Below, in pieces: positions 28,184 through 39,525 of a DNA stretch of 64,000 nucleotides. The stretch is from Anoplopoma fimbria (lineage: Eukaryota > Chordata > Actinopteri > Perciformes > Anoplopomatidae), in contig NC_072458.1 of assembly GCF_027596085.1 (NCBI RefSeq), forward strand, positions 227,001-291,000, read 5' to 3'. Under the pieces are notes generated by a model. It worked only from the letters and a program-made list of their open reading frames with translations. It made no database searches and was not told the origin of the DNA. Both the position numbers and the translations under genes were made by a program. Position 1 is the first letter of the stretch. Each line of letters starts with the position of its first letter.

Positions 28184-30539
28184 GTTTGAAAAGAAAGCTG
28201 TTTTGACAACCATGCAACATCGCACATCCAAGGTCCAACATCTACTCACTCACAGAACTACTTGGTCTTTTTAGATTTAATTAACTAGGGCTTACTGGTA
28301 AATAATACAACAAATTAAAATGAAAAAAATAATAATAATAATAATGCTGATTTGATTAACAACTCTTTCAGTGATTCTATATTGCCTGTTGTTGAGATAT
28401 ACATATAATGTGGTCATTTGGTATTTATAGTATTGTGGTGGATGGCAATGAATCTTGCTACACACATTCATGCCATTCACATTCAGTTATTTTTAAATTA
28501 AATGTTCCTCATCTTCATGTTATTTAGTAACCTATAACACAACATATAATGTGTAATACATATTTACATAATATTGCTAGATGAGATGATTACAACATTG
28601 AAAGCCTATTTCTCTGACCTTCATAGCATAGCAGTATCTCACTAATTCAATCTTTTTTATTTATTTTTCAATTACGGGAAAGATACAATAGTGAATGATG
28701 GCTATGATATTTCTATATTTGTTATTGCAAATCAACGGTTAACTGAAGCAGCTGATGAGACATGTGACGGTTTGTATAATTTCTCATTACTTGTTAAATC
28801 CCATCACTTTAGAATGTTGCTTGTGTATTTACCATAAGTAGAGGTGTATCATGCATGTTAGTTTTATGGTCTTTCTAAATATAACCAGGCTCCCTCTGCT
28901 GTTGCAGGCTTCAGTTAATAAAGCAGCCTCTACCTCCTTCACTCTGCATGCCGCTCTATCTCTCTTTCTATATTTCACTTTCTGTCAGTCTCTCTTTCCC
29001 CCAGTGGGTATTGCCGCCAAGGACGTGCTTCCAGCTGCATGAAGGGCACTGCTAACGCTGTTATAGGCAACTTTCCGAAAATAACGACTGCACAGTAAAA
29101 GTCGGCTATATGTGCTTGCACACGCACAAAAATTACAGCGCAGATCATCACAAGACAACTTCCTGTCATTTGTTTTCCACACTTGGGGTAACATGATTAT
29201 TTATCTCTGTTGATAATGACATCTGTTCCTCTTGACGAGTTCTGAGCAATATGCAATGAAAAAGAAATACATCGTGACAGAATGTATTTGTGTTTGTGAC
29301 CATGTGCTCCTGAAGGATGAAATGGGGGTAGGAAAGAGACGTGAGGGGGTGGGCTGAGCAATGTAGTGGCACAAGTTTCGTAAAACACCTTTATTGGAGA
29401 CAATGGCATGTTTCTTGTCAAAGATTTGATCAGAAAATCGCCACCACTTTGTGCCAAACACCTGGTCCCTTAACAGTTTACTGTTAAATGCATCTCAGGA
29501 GCAAAAATGAAGATTAAGGTAACAAGATAAGAGGATCCTGGTGTTATGTTCTGGGGACAAAGTCCAAGTTGTACCAATCTCTGTACATGTGATCACAACA
29601 CCAAAAAATGTATCAAACATGGCCTTTTTTAAATTGCTGTGGGTTTATGGTTAATCATTTTGTTTATCGTTGATATGCTTTTGAAATTAGTTTAGATCAG
29701 GTACATTTTTAAGCATCAAACTTTGATACTGGCATCAGGCAGTGCGCTGAGAGACTTGGAGCAGTGGAATGTTACTGGTGTGTCCCAGGTCATCTGCAGA
29801 ATCAGTATATTCTAGTATGTCCCCTCTTGACCTTAACGCCTCCTGCACAGCTCGGCCATTACAATGGCTAAATGGAAATCTTTCCAAGGCATTAGAAGGT
29901 CCATTTAGGACTCATCCTGCACAGCCAGGTTCATGCAGTAATGTCTACAGCATATAGGCACATCACTCTGTGGGTTATTTAAAAAAAAAAATGGATTGTA
30001 TATCAAAACAGCATCACTTTTTTTAAGGGTGCTCACAGGTTTGTTTATTCCAGAGCTCATATTATATGAGTTGCAGTATAGAATGTTAAGATTTTTCATT
30101 CTCTCTTCATCCAGCTCCATCATATTTCTCTGCAATGCAGTGACACAAGCTGTGGCAGACATAAATAAATAACGGTGTCACCATATAAGATAAAAAATAT
30201 CAAGAAGCAACCTTGGCAAAGGCTGCAGGTCCGGTTTTTCCAACCCAACTGAACATTTTCTACCCCGTTAAAAAATTCCCCTCCTTTTTTCTGAAATTGC
30301 ATCACGGCCTCGAGAAGAAGGCATCCATATTTATAAGACCTTCTCTGTGACAAGAGTCGGTCGGAAGGTAGAGGCAGGGCCAGAAACGAGGGGGGGCCTT
30401 GGACAAAAGGTCAACCTGGTGTAAATTCCTTACTCCAAAATGTTCCACAGCAGTACTGACACCCCAAGATCATGCCGCAAGTACAACAAGTCCCTCCATC
30501 AAAAATCTCATCAAGTCTTGTTTATCCTCAAGAACAATA
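28184..30539. other. Non-coding stretch, nothing recognised
   Basis: Includes a short (AAT)n array near 28328-28345 and an A-run near 29982-29991. No gene or repeat family recognised. The minus-strand frames near 29200-29460 carry no domain. Confidence 0.5.
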
Positions 30540-30930
30540 GCCAATCCCATAGGACACTATGAATGTGATTAATAGCTCGATGTTTGGTAAGAAATGCCCA
30601 AATTACCATCTAAATGACACTGTAGTAGTAATTATGATGATAACAATAGCAGCTGTGATCAATGAGAGAATACGTCCATTATAAACATGACATCTCATGG
30701 AGAAATAATGGGGATCATGTACTGCAGTTAGTGGTTATGATGTCCTTTGTGATTCGGATAATTAGAAAATGCACGGGTCAATGACAATGCAGCCGAGGAC
30801 AAATCTGTGTATCAGACGAAACAAAACAAAAATAGACGAGGCTGCAGCAATTGTTGTCGTATTGAGCCGTTGATGATTTATAATGACAACGCGACCGAAC
30901 AGCTGATTCGTTAAAGGAAATACTTATGAA
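30540..30930. promoter_or_regulatory. Candidate conserved non-coding element (homeodomain-site rich)
   Basis: A complex block free of repeats, with GATTAAT at 30567-30573, TAATTA at 30629-30634 and 30759-30764, TGATGATAAC, and CpG-containing words near its right side (TTGTCGTATTGAGCCG, ACAACGCGACCG). Combined homeobox cores and preserved CpGs are typical of vertebrate developmental enhancers. This is inferred from motif content alone. Confidence 0.4.
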
Positions 30931-31433
30931 TATTTTGCAGTTTCCCACTGCTACCTGTGTCAGTCTGCAAAAAAAAGAAGAAAAAAAAGCCTTCTCCTTC
31001 CTTTAACTGAAATCCTTGGATCTGAGTGTAGCCTTGGTGATGCATCGCAGAGCAGTGCCCCGAACTCGCTGCACAAAAGAGGGGAAGCGTGATGGACATA
31101 GCCCGTCAGTGAGCGCTGTAACCTGAGCCTGCTCACCTCTGCAGAAGGGAGTATTCAGCAGCAGGCCATATAAAACATCCCAGCCACTCAATATCTTTGT
31201 CTGGCTGGCTTGTATTCAGGCCTGTGAACCCTGTCCAACTCAATCCGCTGCCATTGTTACGCTAAGAATACTACAGCAGCTTTGTGATGGACCGCAATTT
31301 TATGGCCGCTCACTCTCTCCCACTCCTACTCTCTGTCTCTCTTTTATAGCATTTCTTTTCCTGGTGCCGAGACCCTCTAATTCTCTCGCAGAGTGATGAC
31401 TCTCTCCATCTCACCCGTCCTTTATTTTCTGCT
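30931..31433. other. Non-coding stretch leading into a TTC array
   Basis: An A-rich run occurs near 30968-30989. From about 31310 the plus strand becomes pyrimidine-rich (CTCTCTCCCACTCC) and passes into the TTC array. Confidence 0.5.
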
Positions 31434-31434
31434 C

Positions 31435-31515
31435 TTCTTCTTCTTCTTCTTCTTCTTCTTCTTCTTCTTCTTCTTCTTCTTCTTCTTCTTCTTCTTCTTC
31501 TTCTTCTTCTTCTTC
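31435..31515. repeat. (TTC)27 trinucleotide array
   Basis: Eighty-one bases of uninterrupted TTC (GAA on the other strand). It generates long poly-Phe and poly-Arg frames that are not genes. Long GAA/TTC tracts can adopt triplex structures. Confidence 0.97.
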
Positions 31516-32859
31516 TCTCCCCAAGTGCTTTGCCCATTCACTCAGTGTCCTCCTCCTCCTGTATATTTCGATGTCACTTTCTTGCCGTCACCTGCTCTCA
31601 ATTCTCCAGCTCGCTTCATTCAGTTCGCAGCCTTGTCAGTCTGCTGTTTGTTTTGTGTGCCAAGTAATTTTGCTCCTTTTATGTTTGACAGAGCAGGAAC
31701 ATTGACAGGAGACATGGAAGTTCACTTACCCAGACATGAGCAGCCTGCAGGCACAAACAGAAACCATCAGCTTCATAATACGCCTATGTCTCCTGGGCTT
31801 GGTTTAAAACCGCAGCAAAGAGGGATTATCTTTTTTTTTCACTGTAACATGCTTCACTAGTGCGGGCTGCCAGAGTTGTGGCCGGTCAGCTTGTAGTCAG
31901 TCATCTTTAAAGATTTAAGCTGTACTTGGTCAGATTTTTATGTAAAAATAAACTTTTTAGGACAGCCTAAAGTGGGACAGCAAAAAAAACAAGTATTTCA
32001 TCCCCTCTAGCTGAGATCCTGAACATTAAATAAGTTATAAAACCAAACTATAAACAACAAGCATGGAAAAACATGGATGTTTATGAAATAAAAATGCTAA
32101 ACGGATAGTTTGGACACTTGTACACTTACTCCAAGCCATAATGTAAACCTTATTGCTTAAAGACATACCGTATCATATGTCAAGCTACGACTTCCTCAAA
32201 TCATCCTCAAGACACTTAAGTCTGTATCTGTAAGAAAAACTACCATTTGAAGTAGCATAAATATACATCACATGGAGTTGCCAAGCTACTGTGAAACAAT
32301 CAATAAAATAACTGAATACAAAAAACAAATCACCATTCAAAAAGACAATGTCCTGATTGGATCATTGTCTGGTCCAAAATGTGTAAAATGGGATACCAGC
32401 CCTATAAATGTATAGTGCTCCTGAGGAGACAGGATGAGGTGTTCCCCACAATTTAAGTACATCTGTGTTTTGGAGTCAACAAGCATTCAAATAGCCCTTG
32501 AGTGCATGTAATGTTATAATTTGCTGCTTCAATGAGCTAGTTTCTACTGTAAAAACATTTGTCATACTAAACAAATCAAGATGGGATATGCCTTACAATT
32601 ACTTTCAAAATAAATGTAATATATTATATTTTTAGATTTTCTTTGCCCAAAAACATTGCCACTGCAATTTCCTAGATGCAAAAGTTACCTCTCTATATAT
32701 CTTGGTGTGATGAGACAGAAAATGTTTGACCCAGCTAAATCTCTCATTTGTGAAGGGAGCAGCCAATGTTTTTTTCCCTTGATAATTCACAAAAAAATGA
32801 CAACAATTAACTAATTAATTGTTTTTAGTTTTTGCTCCAAACTGACATCCACATAATAA
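31516..32859. other. Non-coding stretch, nothing recognised
   Basis: AT-rich. The open frame that leaves the TTC array (to 31860) has no domain beyond the artefactual poly-Phe. Confidence 0.5.
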
Positions 32860-33066
32860 GGGATTTCCCCCCCAAATTCAGTTTTAAACGAGAACCGATA
32901 AGACCGTAGTAAATACCCAGAGTATCGGTCCGGAGATAACAGTTCTGCTATCGGTACTTTAGCAGTAACAGAGTCAGATCACTCAGAATAAACAGCATTG
33001 CTAATCTCCCTCTCTCTCTCTGTGTCTGTCTGTCTCTTCACGAGGGGCGGCGTCCTGCTCCACTCT

Positions 33067-33068
<2 letters not shown>

Positions 33069-33157
<89 letters not shown>
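33069..33157. repeat. (CA)n microsatellite
   Basis: An uninterrupted CA array of 89 bp inside the leader of the hAT-like relic. Confidence 0.98.
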
Positions 33158-33160
<3 letters not shown>

Positions 33161-33187
33161 GACTCAGTACAGCGTGAGACGCACATC

Positions 33188-33360
33188 ATGGCAGGGAGAA
33201 GAAAAAGATCGAAAGTGGTATAACATTTTACTCGTGTAGATGCTGATAACTGTCGTTGTCTCAAATGCAATAAAACCCTTACAAGCAAGACCGGTAATAT
33301 CAGCAATTTATGAAAACATTGGCAAACACGCAGAACATAAATGTGCAGAAATGCAGTTTT
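33188..33360 (+). pseudogene. Broken BED zinc-finger frame of a hAT-like transposase
   Basis: Starting at ATG 33188 the frame reads MAGRRKRSKVV, stop, HFTRVDADNCRCLKCNKTL, and on to a GNISNL stop KHW segment. The aromatic-Phe start, the C-x2-C pair (residues 24 and 27) and the following Asn-Leu-x-x-His fit the BED zinc-finger pattern of hAT transposases and ZBED proteins. Two in-frame stops (codons 12 and 42) break it, and a one-base shift after the first His puts the second His in another frame. It is a dead transposon fragment and not a host gene. Confidence 0.6.
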
Positions 33361-33564
33361 CTATTACACATAATATTTTTATGAGGTGAAACCAGTGGCT
33401 GGCTTTGAGGTTGGCAATATGTCTAGTCTAGTAGAGGGGCAACTTAGATTTACAAGAGCAATGGAGACACAGGCCAGTATATTTTGAATTATTTTGTATG
33501 TCTGAATATGATTTACTCTTGATTGTTTATTATACTTGTTTTGCTTTGTTTTATTTCCTACTAA

Positions 33565-33656
33565 TGTCTCTTGTTGTTGCACTATCCACTTTGCTGCTGT
33601 AATCCTGCAAATGTCCCCGCTGAGGGACTTATAAAGGATAATCTTATCTTAATCGT
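33565..33656 (+). mobile_element. 3' tail of a LINE-type retrotransposon
   Basis: TTGCACTATCCACTTTGCTG, then GTAATCCTGCAAATGTCCCC and GAGGGACTTATAAAGGATAA end in a short ATCTTATCTTA tail. This 'CCCC..GGGA(C/T)TAATAAAGG' ending with a TATCT-like tail is common to fish non-LTR elements. No reverse-transcriptase sequence precedes it, so it is a short 5'-truncated copy. How far it extends to the left is unclear. Confidence 0.6.
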
Positions 33657-34499
33657 ATTATTATTTATTTCATTTGCTTGAAAATAAAAGAGGACCCCCA
33701 CTATTACCTTAAAAGAAACCCTGGATTTACCCATATATTTAGCTCATCCCTTTGGTCACAGTAAGCATTCAGTTCAATGTTACATCATTTAAGGATATCA
33801 ATTATACAGTAGAAATAACGTGACGCATTGTGACATGGAGACTAACAGGAAGTCAAAGTAGAGGTTTAGTTGTGGTACTTAAGGGCGTTACGACGCAAAA
33901 CCAGACAATGCTAACGAATTCAGTGTACCGCCTGAGGTTGGCACTCACTCAAACAGGTGAGATAAACACGGACAGCGAGTCGGAGTGATGCAAGCCAAGT
34001 GTGAAACTAGAAAGAAGAACACAATGCAGGGCAGAGAATTTGGTATGCATTAGATACGCGGTCATAGATTTGTCCGAGTACTTCTTCTTCACCTGTCCTC
34101 CTCTTCAGCGGCTGGCATTATCATTCAGTCTCACCATAGTCGATAATGCCAAGACAACATCACTCAGGCGGAAATCATCTGTTTGATATGCGCTGGGAGG
34201 CCTTTGTGCCTCATCCCATTTTCTGCGTGGTCGTCCAGTGCTGCTCTTTTAGGAGAATTCATCACGTCTAGCACTTTCCAACACACCTTGAAAGTAAACA
34301 AAAACTCTTTGTCCTCCATCTTCCCACATCCCCACCATCCCTTTCTTGCAAAAATCCTCTGCCGTGGGTGTTTATCCGGCTCATCAATTTCCTATCTGAA
34401 GGGGCCATCTGAAGATCGAGATTTTGTTTTTACTTTATCCAGCGCGTGAGCTACACCATGCCACTTCTCATTTGTGTCAGATACACTCTCAACAATCCC
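33657..34499. other. Non-coding stretch, partly CpG-containing
   Basis: Contains GGGCGTTACGACGC near 33880 and AGTCGATAATGCC near 34138. Short frames at 34001-34186 and 34183-34449 carry no domain. Nothing further recognised. Confidence 0.5.
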
Positions 34500-34700
34500 C
34501 CGCCTCACTTGTTTCTTGGCGTTAAACATCAGTGCTCATCACTTTGGGGGGTGTTTGATTAATCATATGCTGTTGCTGTGACTAACGGACGACCCTGCGA
34601 ACCCCAGATGGCCACCCTTTTAATAGTTCTAATTAAGCTTGTCCTGGCATATTTATAGCTTTCCTGCATTTCACTCTGCCGTCCAAATCTATTACCCAAA
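34500..34700. promoter_or_regulatory. Candidate conserved non-coding element
   Basis: It contains the perfect palindrome TGATTAATCA (34556-34565), a TAATTA core (34630-34635) within TTCTAATTAAGCTTG, and GACTAACGGACGACCC. It is complex and repeat-free. A paired homeodomain or PBX-type site is a plausible reading of the palindrome, by inference. Confidence 0.35.
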
Positions 34701-35914
34701 ACCCATTTCTCTCTCTTTTCTTACTGATGCCTGCTCTTTATTCCCCTAGTCACTCACTTTACCTCCTTGTGTCCTTTTCCTCTTCACACCCTTTACCACC
34801 GCCACCTTGGAAATGTAATTGAAGCAGTGCTTGTGCGAGGCCTGGCAGTGTATCTGCCCAGGAAGCAAGGAAGCCGAGTGACACGGAGGTGGCCTCCACT
34901 GGCACAGACACTAACTACCTCCTCAGCCATCCAAAATCCCCAACACAACTTAGGTGATTAAATTAGCAAGTTCTACAGCGTGTACTTTTGATGCATAGCA
35001 GAGTTATGCTCTTAAAGGTATTTTTCACCATCCACACAACTTTTATTCACAGCACTATATCACATTTATTTCCCCTGCTATTTCATCTCACCTTGGTTGG
35101 AGGTTTAAGAAATGACGACATTGCATATATTCTATACTCATTTGAATGCAATAATTGAAGAGCATGCAATATAATCAAATTTTATCTAATTTAATTTAAA
35201 GTCTTCATTATTTTCCTGACTATTGACGACTTGAAATTGAATAAGGAGTCAATACATTATGAAATTGCATATGTAAATGTAAGGTTATAATATATTTACT
35301 GTTTCCAAGTCCATGTAATTGAGCTGATTCCTTTTAAAAGCAGTTATTTAACAACAGCATTTACATTTTGGTCAAGGTCAGAGTGGTCAATTGATCAGTG
35401 TACACTACTGTAGCAACATTCAACACTCCTTATCGATGTGGAGGAAGAGAGGAGCGGAGAGAGAGAAAGATGTACAGGGAGCACTGACGGGTAAAAAGAC
35501 AAGACACGGGTTACATGAAAATAACATAATAAAGTTATGCAGATGTGGGACTTTATCTTTTTAATCACTGTCTCTTTGTCTAAACTCACCATACCCTTGG
35601 CTGTTCCCGAAATTAAAGATCATTTTTAATCACTTTTATAATGGAAGCTCCCTTTTTTTTTGTTTAGAGGAAGCTCTGATAGATATACGATTTTATGGGA
35701 GTTGACAAGGGGCATTGCGCTGAGGGCATTAGAACTGGCAGCTTGTCAAACAGCTCACTGGAAAAAAAATAAGCAGCAAGTTAAGAGAGGAATAGAGAGA
35801 CGGGGGGGAACCTCTGAGGGCATCCGGCAGGTCACCAGACAGGACAAGTTTCCACTTTGCCTTCTTTCTGCTCCTGATCCTCCACCTCCTCATCTTCTTC
35901 TTTTCAATTAATTA
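34701..35914. other. Non-coding stretch, nothing recognised
   Basis: Largely AT-rich, with GA-rich patches near 35443-35470 and 35785-35812. No gene or repeat family seen. Confidence 0.5.
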
Positions 35915-36015
35915 CTGTGCAGGACGCAAGTGGGGTGCAGAGTGCTCTCATTAGGCAACAACAAATAGCCAGGACATGAGAAACTTAATTACCGGAGGTT
36001 ATTCTAGTGCTAAGG
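35915..36015. promoter_or_regulatory. Candidate conserved non-coding element
   Basis: TTCAATTAATTACTGTGC at the left border and CTTAATTACCGGAGG further in give repeated homeobox cores around GTGCTCTCATTAGGCAAC. It is short and repeat-free. Based on motifs only. Confidence 0.3.
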
Positions 36016-36485
36016 TGATTCTCTACCTCTAAACAAGATCTTTGCCCTCACAGAGAGGAGCACAGAGTAAGTGACTTCAAAGCCAGGGAAAAAGGCCGTA
36101 AGGACGTGTATGATTCTGCTCTGATTCATTCCTATTCATACGCATAACCTCATCTGCTGGGATTAATACATTGTACTCTACTTATTATTGTTTTTTCTTA
36201 TTGATAAATAAATAAATAAATATATATTCTCCTTATTTGTTCCTCATGTTGATGCCACACTTGTGCCTGCATTGTGTGTAATATTTTAGTACTTTTAATT
36301 ACTGACATCCCTTATGGTGTCTGCTTTATTCAATTAATGACATTCATTTCCCTTGCCTCTCCGCATGAGTTCTGGACTGATGATGCTCCCTTAATATCTC
36401 AGCAATTGTTCCACGGCCCTTTAATTCTGTCTCTTTTCTGTTCCATCCCTCTCCTCTCTTTTATGTCATGTATTTATCACTGTAA
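36016..36485. other. Non-coding stretch with a short AAAT array
   Basis: An AAATAAATAAAT-type patch is at 36206-36222. The remainder is AT-rich with nothing recognised. Confidence 0.5.
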
Positions 36486-36800
36486 TCACAAGGATTGCCT
36501 GTAAGCAGAATAGCTGATTGCGACGGGTTTGCGTAGCACGGGCCTTAATCTGCATAGGCCCCACTGTCGAGCCATGCGGGGTGCCACAGCGATGATTATC
36601 TTAATTAAAGTCTGTGTCATTGGGAAATGTGCACAAACAAGCAATAACAACATAACCTCCCATCCAAAGCAACAGCCTCTTCCACAACAAGCCAACACTG
36701 CGCACTTTGCCGTCTCCGCTCAAAAGCCTCAGCAGCGGCAGTCAGATATTCAAGTCAATAACGAGCTCTCATAAGAGGGAAGAAAGGGAGCAAATTAGAG
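36486..36800. promoter_or_regulatory. Candidate conserved non-coding element
   Basis: A complex, CpG-bearing block: GATTGCGACGGGTTTGCG, TCGAGCCATGCGGGG, GATGATTATCTTAATTAAAG and CAATAACGAGCTCTC. It has no repeats, and the frames across it show no protein motif. Motif content and composition suggest an enhancer or other constrained non-coding sequence. Confidence 0.35.
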
Positions 36801-37043
36801 AATAAAACTGTTGATGCAATATTCCAGATGGAATGTTGCCCACGCCTTTTTTTTTTTTTTTTTTTGTCAATAATTGTCAATATTTTTCTAATCTCTCGCC
36901 ACGCCTGGGAATATCGGAAAGCGTTTTTTGGTATGCAAATCAGGACGCTGTTGTCATCCGAGATGGATGGGCTCGGGAGACGGGCTGAGGGATGTCAGAA
37001 AGAAATGGGGTGCAGTGAAATTTGTCTCGCCCCTGCTCAGCCC

Positions 37044-37045
<2 letters not shown>
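36801..37045. other. Non-coding stretch with a poly-T run
   Basis: A T-run of about 18 bp occupies 36848-36865. The rest is complex DNA without a recognisable gene. Confidence 0.5.

Positions 37046-37138
<93 letters not shown>
37046..37138. repeat. (CA)n microsatellite
   Basis: An uninterrupted CA array of about 93 bp followed by CCCACACACATC. Three open frames of up to 194 codons pass through it and are artefacts. Confidence 0.98.
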
Positions 37139-37140
<2 letters not shown>

Positions 37141-37284
37141 CACACACATCTTTGCCTGGATATCTGCTTGTTCACAGATTTATACAGCAGCGATCTGTCC
37201 TTTGCCTCTCTTCCCCTCCAGGCCACTTGCAGGTCATTCCCACTTTTACAACCCAAAGAAAAAGCCTCTCTTCTCAGAATACAA

Positions 37285-37700
37285 AAGCCTCTCTAATTGG
37301 CGAGCTGTGCTTCTATTTAATTATCTGGGAGGAGGTATATTCTGCTGTTGCTGCAGAAAGCTTCCCTTTTTCCCCTCAAAGTTTCCATTTCTTCATTACC
37401 GGCCTCTTGTAATTTACAACATCGCGCTAATTCGCACGGTAATTCGATGAACCCCAAATTAACCTGGCCGGCAAGTATTTTCCCCATTAGCTCGTTTCGC
37501 TCCCCGGCTCCGTTGTCTCAATGATTAAGAATCATCAATGTCCATGAGCTGGATCAAACGCTGTCAGCGGAGGAGCCGGTGTCATTCAGCGTGTCTGGGT
37601 TCACCAGAGCACGGCAGCCGCATATTAAGGACAGGGATGACGGATGAATTACAGCCGATTAAGATCTGGTAATCACATCCCCTGCCTGTAATATTGTCAC
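37285..37700. promoter_or_regulatory. Candidate conserved non-coding element (best in the window)
   Basis: Homeobox cores recur over 400 bp: TAATTG (37294-37299), TTAATTA (37317-37323), GCTAATTCG, GGTAATTCG, AAATTAACC, CCGATTAAG and GGTAATCAC. A perfect ATGATT-AAG-AATCAT inverted repeat lies at 37521-37535. CpGs are preserved (ACATCGCGC, TTTCGCTCCCCGG, CACGGCAGCCGC). No low-complexity DNA is present. This profile is typical of deeply conserved developmental enhancers, but no alignment was possible. Confidence 0.45.
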
Positions 37701-39369
37701 ACTACGGTGCCGACCTCATCTCCCAGGCAAGAGGATAGTTTGTGGGGGCAGGAGAGTGGGGGGGTTGGGGGCTATAATTCAGTATCATTGTACCACAGAG
37801 AACTGCTCCTTCAACATGTCTTCACCTTACCTCTTAATTTGACCTACATCGTTGTTGTAGGGGGTCCACCTCCCCTCCATTTCATGCCACATCAGCCTGC
37901 AGGCTAAGTGGTGTAATTGTGTTTTTTCAGTAGATGGTTAGGTGGCATATAGAGTGGCTATAGAGTCACAGGCTACTATGATATGCACATCATATCATTT
38001 AATAATTAGTCATGCATTCCGTGCTTGTCGTTGAGACTATAAAACCACCAAGACCAAGACTATTAGAGTGCTTTTACATGACCGGGCAAGCTTTGCTCTG
38101 GCTGTCATGTGCCACACAGCTGCAGTTGTGTCAGTGCTTTGATCCAAACACTGACCATAATTGATCTTCTTTGAGAAGTTGTCAAGTGGCTCTTATTTGA
38201 CAAGCCAATTGTTCCACTCCCTGTCTCTCTGTGATAGTGAGCATTACTCATATCACTGCTGCCAGCTTGACTTGGACATTAGAATGGTTGGAGTAGAGGC
38301 CAGTTTGGTTGTATCAGGAAACACTCTCTCACACTTATCCACTGGCACAATGACACACACGCAGAGTGAATAACACACTTGTTTTATCGCTTCCGTCAGT
38401 AATCCTCAGCAACGGTTGTCTCCTCGTATGCTTCAAATAAAAACCAAGGTCTCTCTTTGCGTGTTCAAGTGAGGCGACAATGTGAACTGCTTTCCTGTCA
38501 GTGTGTGTGTGAGAGAGAATCAAACATTGCAGAATGCACTTCACAGCCCAGTAGCATTTATGATGAGCCTTGATATGATTTCCTCTCAATTCAAAAGCGT
38601 TCACTTAATTTCAGTTGTTTGGCTTGGGTTATGCTAAATGCAAATAGTTTGAAAGGGTATGGCTCGCAGATGAGTAAAATTCCTAAAAGGGTATTTTTCT
38701 ATGTGATATTTCTCAAGATACACATCTTATCTAAAAGTCGCATGTGAAGCTTTTGTGATATCTGTATCGTATCACACTGGAGGCATGGCAGATAAAGAGA
38801 AGCTATGCCGCATATCTCGACGATAATCATCTTGGATGTCTGAATCTTGTGGGGATCATTCTTGTTGGACAAGCAGCTGTCACATCTGGTCTACACCAAG
38901 GAATCGTATCACTAGAAAAGGAGGGAGAGCCACACCTCTTTGTTTCCTTTTTTTCAAAACATGATGTTAAGTGACACAATGTATCACATCACTCCTTTGG
39001 CGAATAATCTTAAATAGCCCCCAAAGACCAAATCTTAATTGAGGTCTTAAATTGGGCAAATGGGTAAGTTGAATGGTTCGTGACTTCTCACTACCCATAG
39101 TCCACAGCCACGCTGACACAGCACAAAGATCCATCCTTGACCCTGGATCACACCCTCATCGCTCTCTTCTCACACCCCCGCTCACATTAGTCAACACCCT
39201 GTCACTAAGAAGAACATTGTTTGCCTCGCGGGGGAACCTCTTCAGCTAGTCCGTCATGTTTTTCACTAATCCAAGAGCAAGAACCATGTGTGAGTGATTG
39301 TTTTTGATTGCTAAAATAATTTATTGGTTGGTTTCAGGTTCACATATGTCTTACAAAAAAATAAAATCC
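37701..39369. other. Non-coding stretch, nothing firm
   Basis: Contains a GTGGGGGGGTTGGGGG G-rich patch near 37757-37771. The segment 39000-39060 (TAATCTTAAATAGCC, CTTAATTGAGG) has some regulatory flavour, but too little to call separately. Confidence 0.45.
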
Positions 39370-39525
39370 CCCCAACCCCCTTGCTTACAGCTGATTTCCT
39401 GCTGGTCAGGTTTATTGATGACAACCTCAGCCAGAAGGGTGTCTGATAGTTTAATCAATCAATCCGGGCCAGGGGTCAAGTCGAAGTTATCAAGAGCATA
39501 TTAGATTAGTAACCTAAGGGATGGA
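39370..39525. promoter_or_regulatory. Candidate conserved non-coding element
   Basis: TTATTGATGACAACCTCAGC, AGTTTAATCAATCAATCCGG and CATATTAGATTAG provide homeobox or PBX-like words in a repeat-free segment. Low certainty. Confidence 0.25.

Larger units (their letters stand above)
32860..33480 (+). mobile_element. Decayed hAT-like transposon (5' portion)
   Basis: AACGAGAACCGATAAGACCG, AGTATCGGTCCGGAG and GCTATCGGTACTTTAGCAG form a TATCGG-rich leader typical of a fish hAT-like family. A CT-rich patch, GAGGGGCGGCGTCCTGC and a CA array follow, and then the relic of a BED-finger frame at 33188. The catalytic region of a transposase is absent. A LINE tail begins shortly after, so the element seems truncated or interrupted. 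Confidence 0.55.

Noticed and set aside
31310..31860. Poly-Phe and poly-Arg frames on opposite strands
   Set aside because: They are translations of the TTC/GAA array.
36828..37412. Longest open frame in the window (194 codons), with two overlapping frames
   Set aside because: It is kept open by the CA array (poly-Thr-His). The parts outside the array have no domain.
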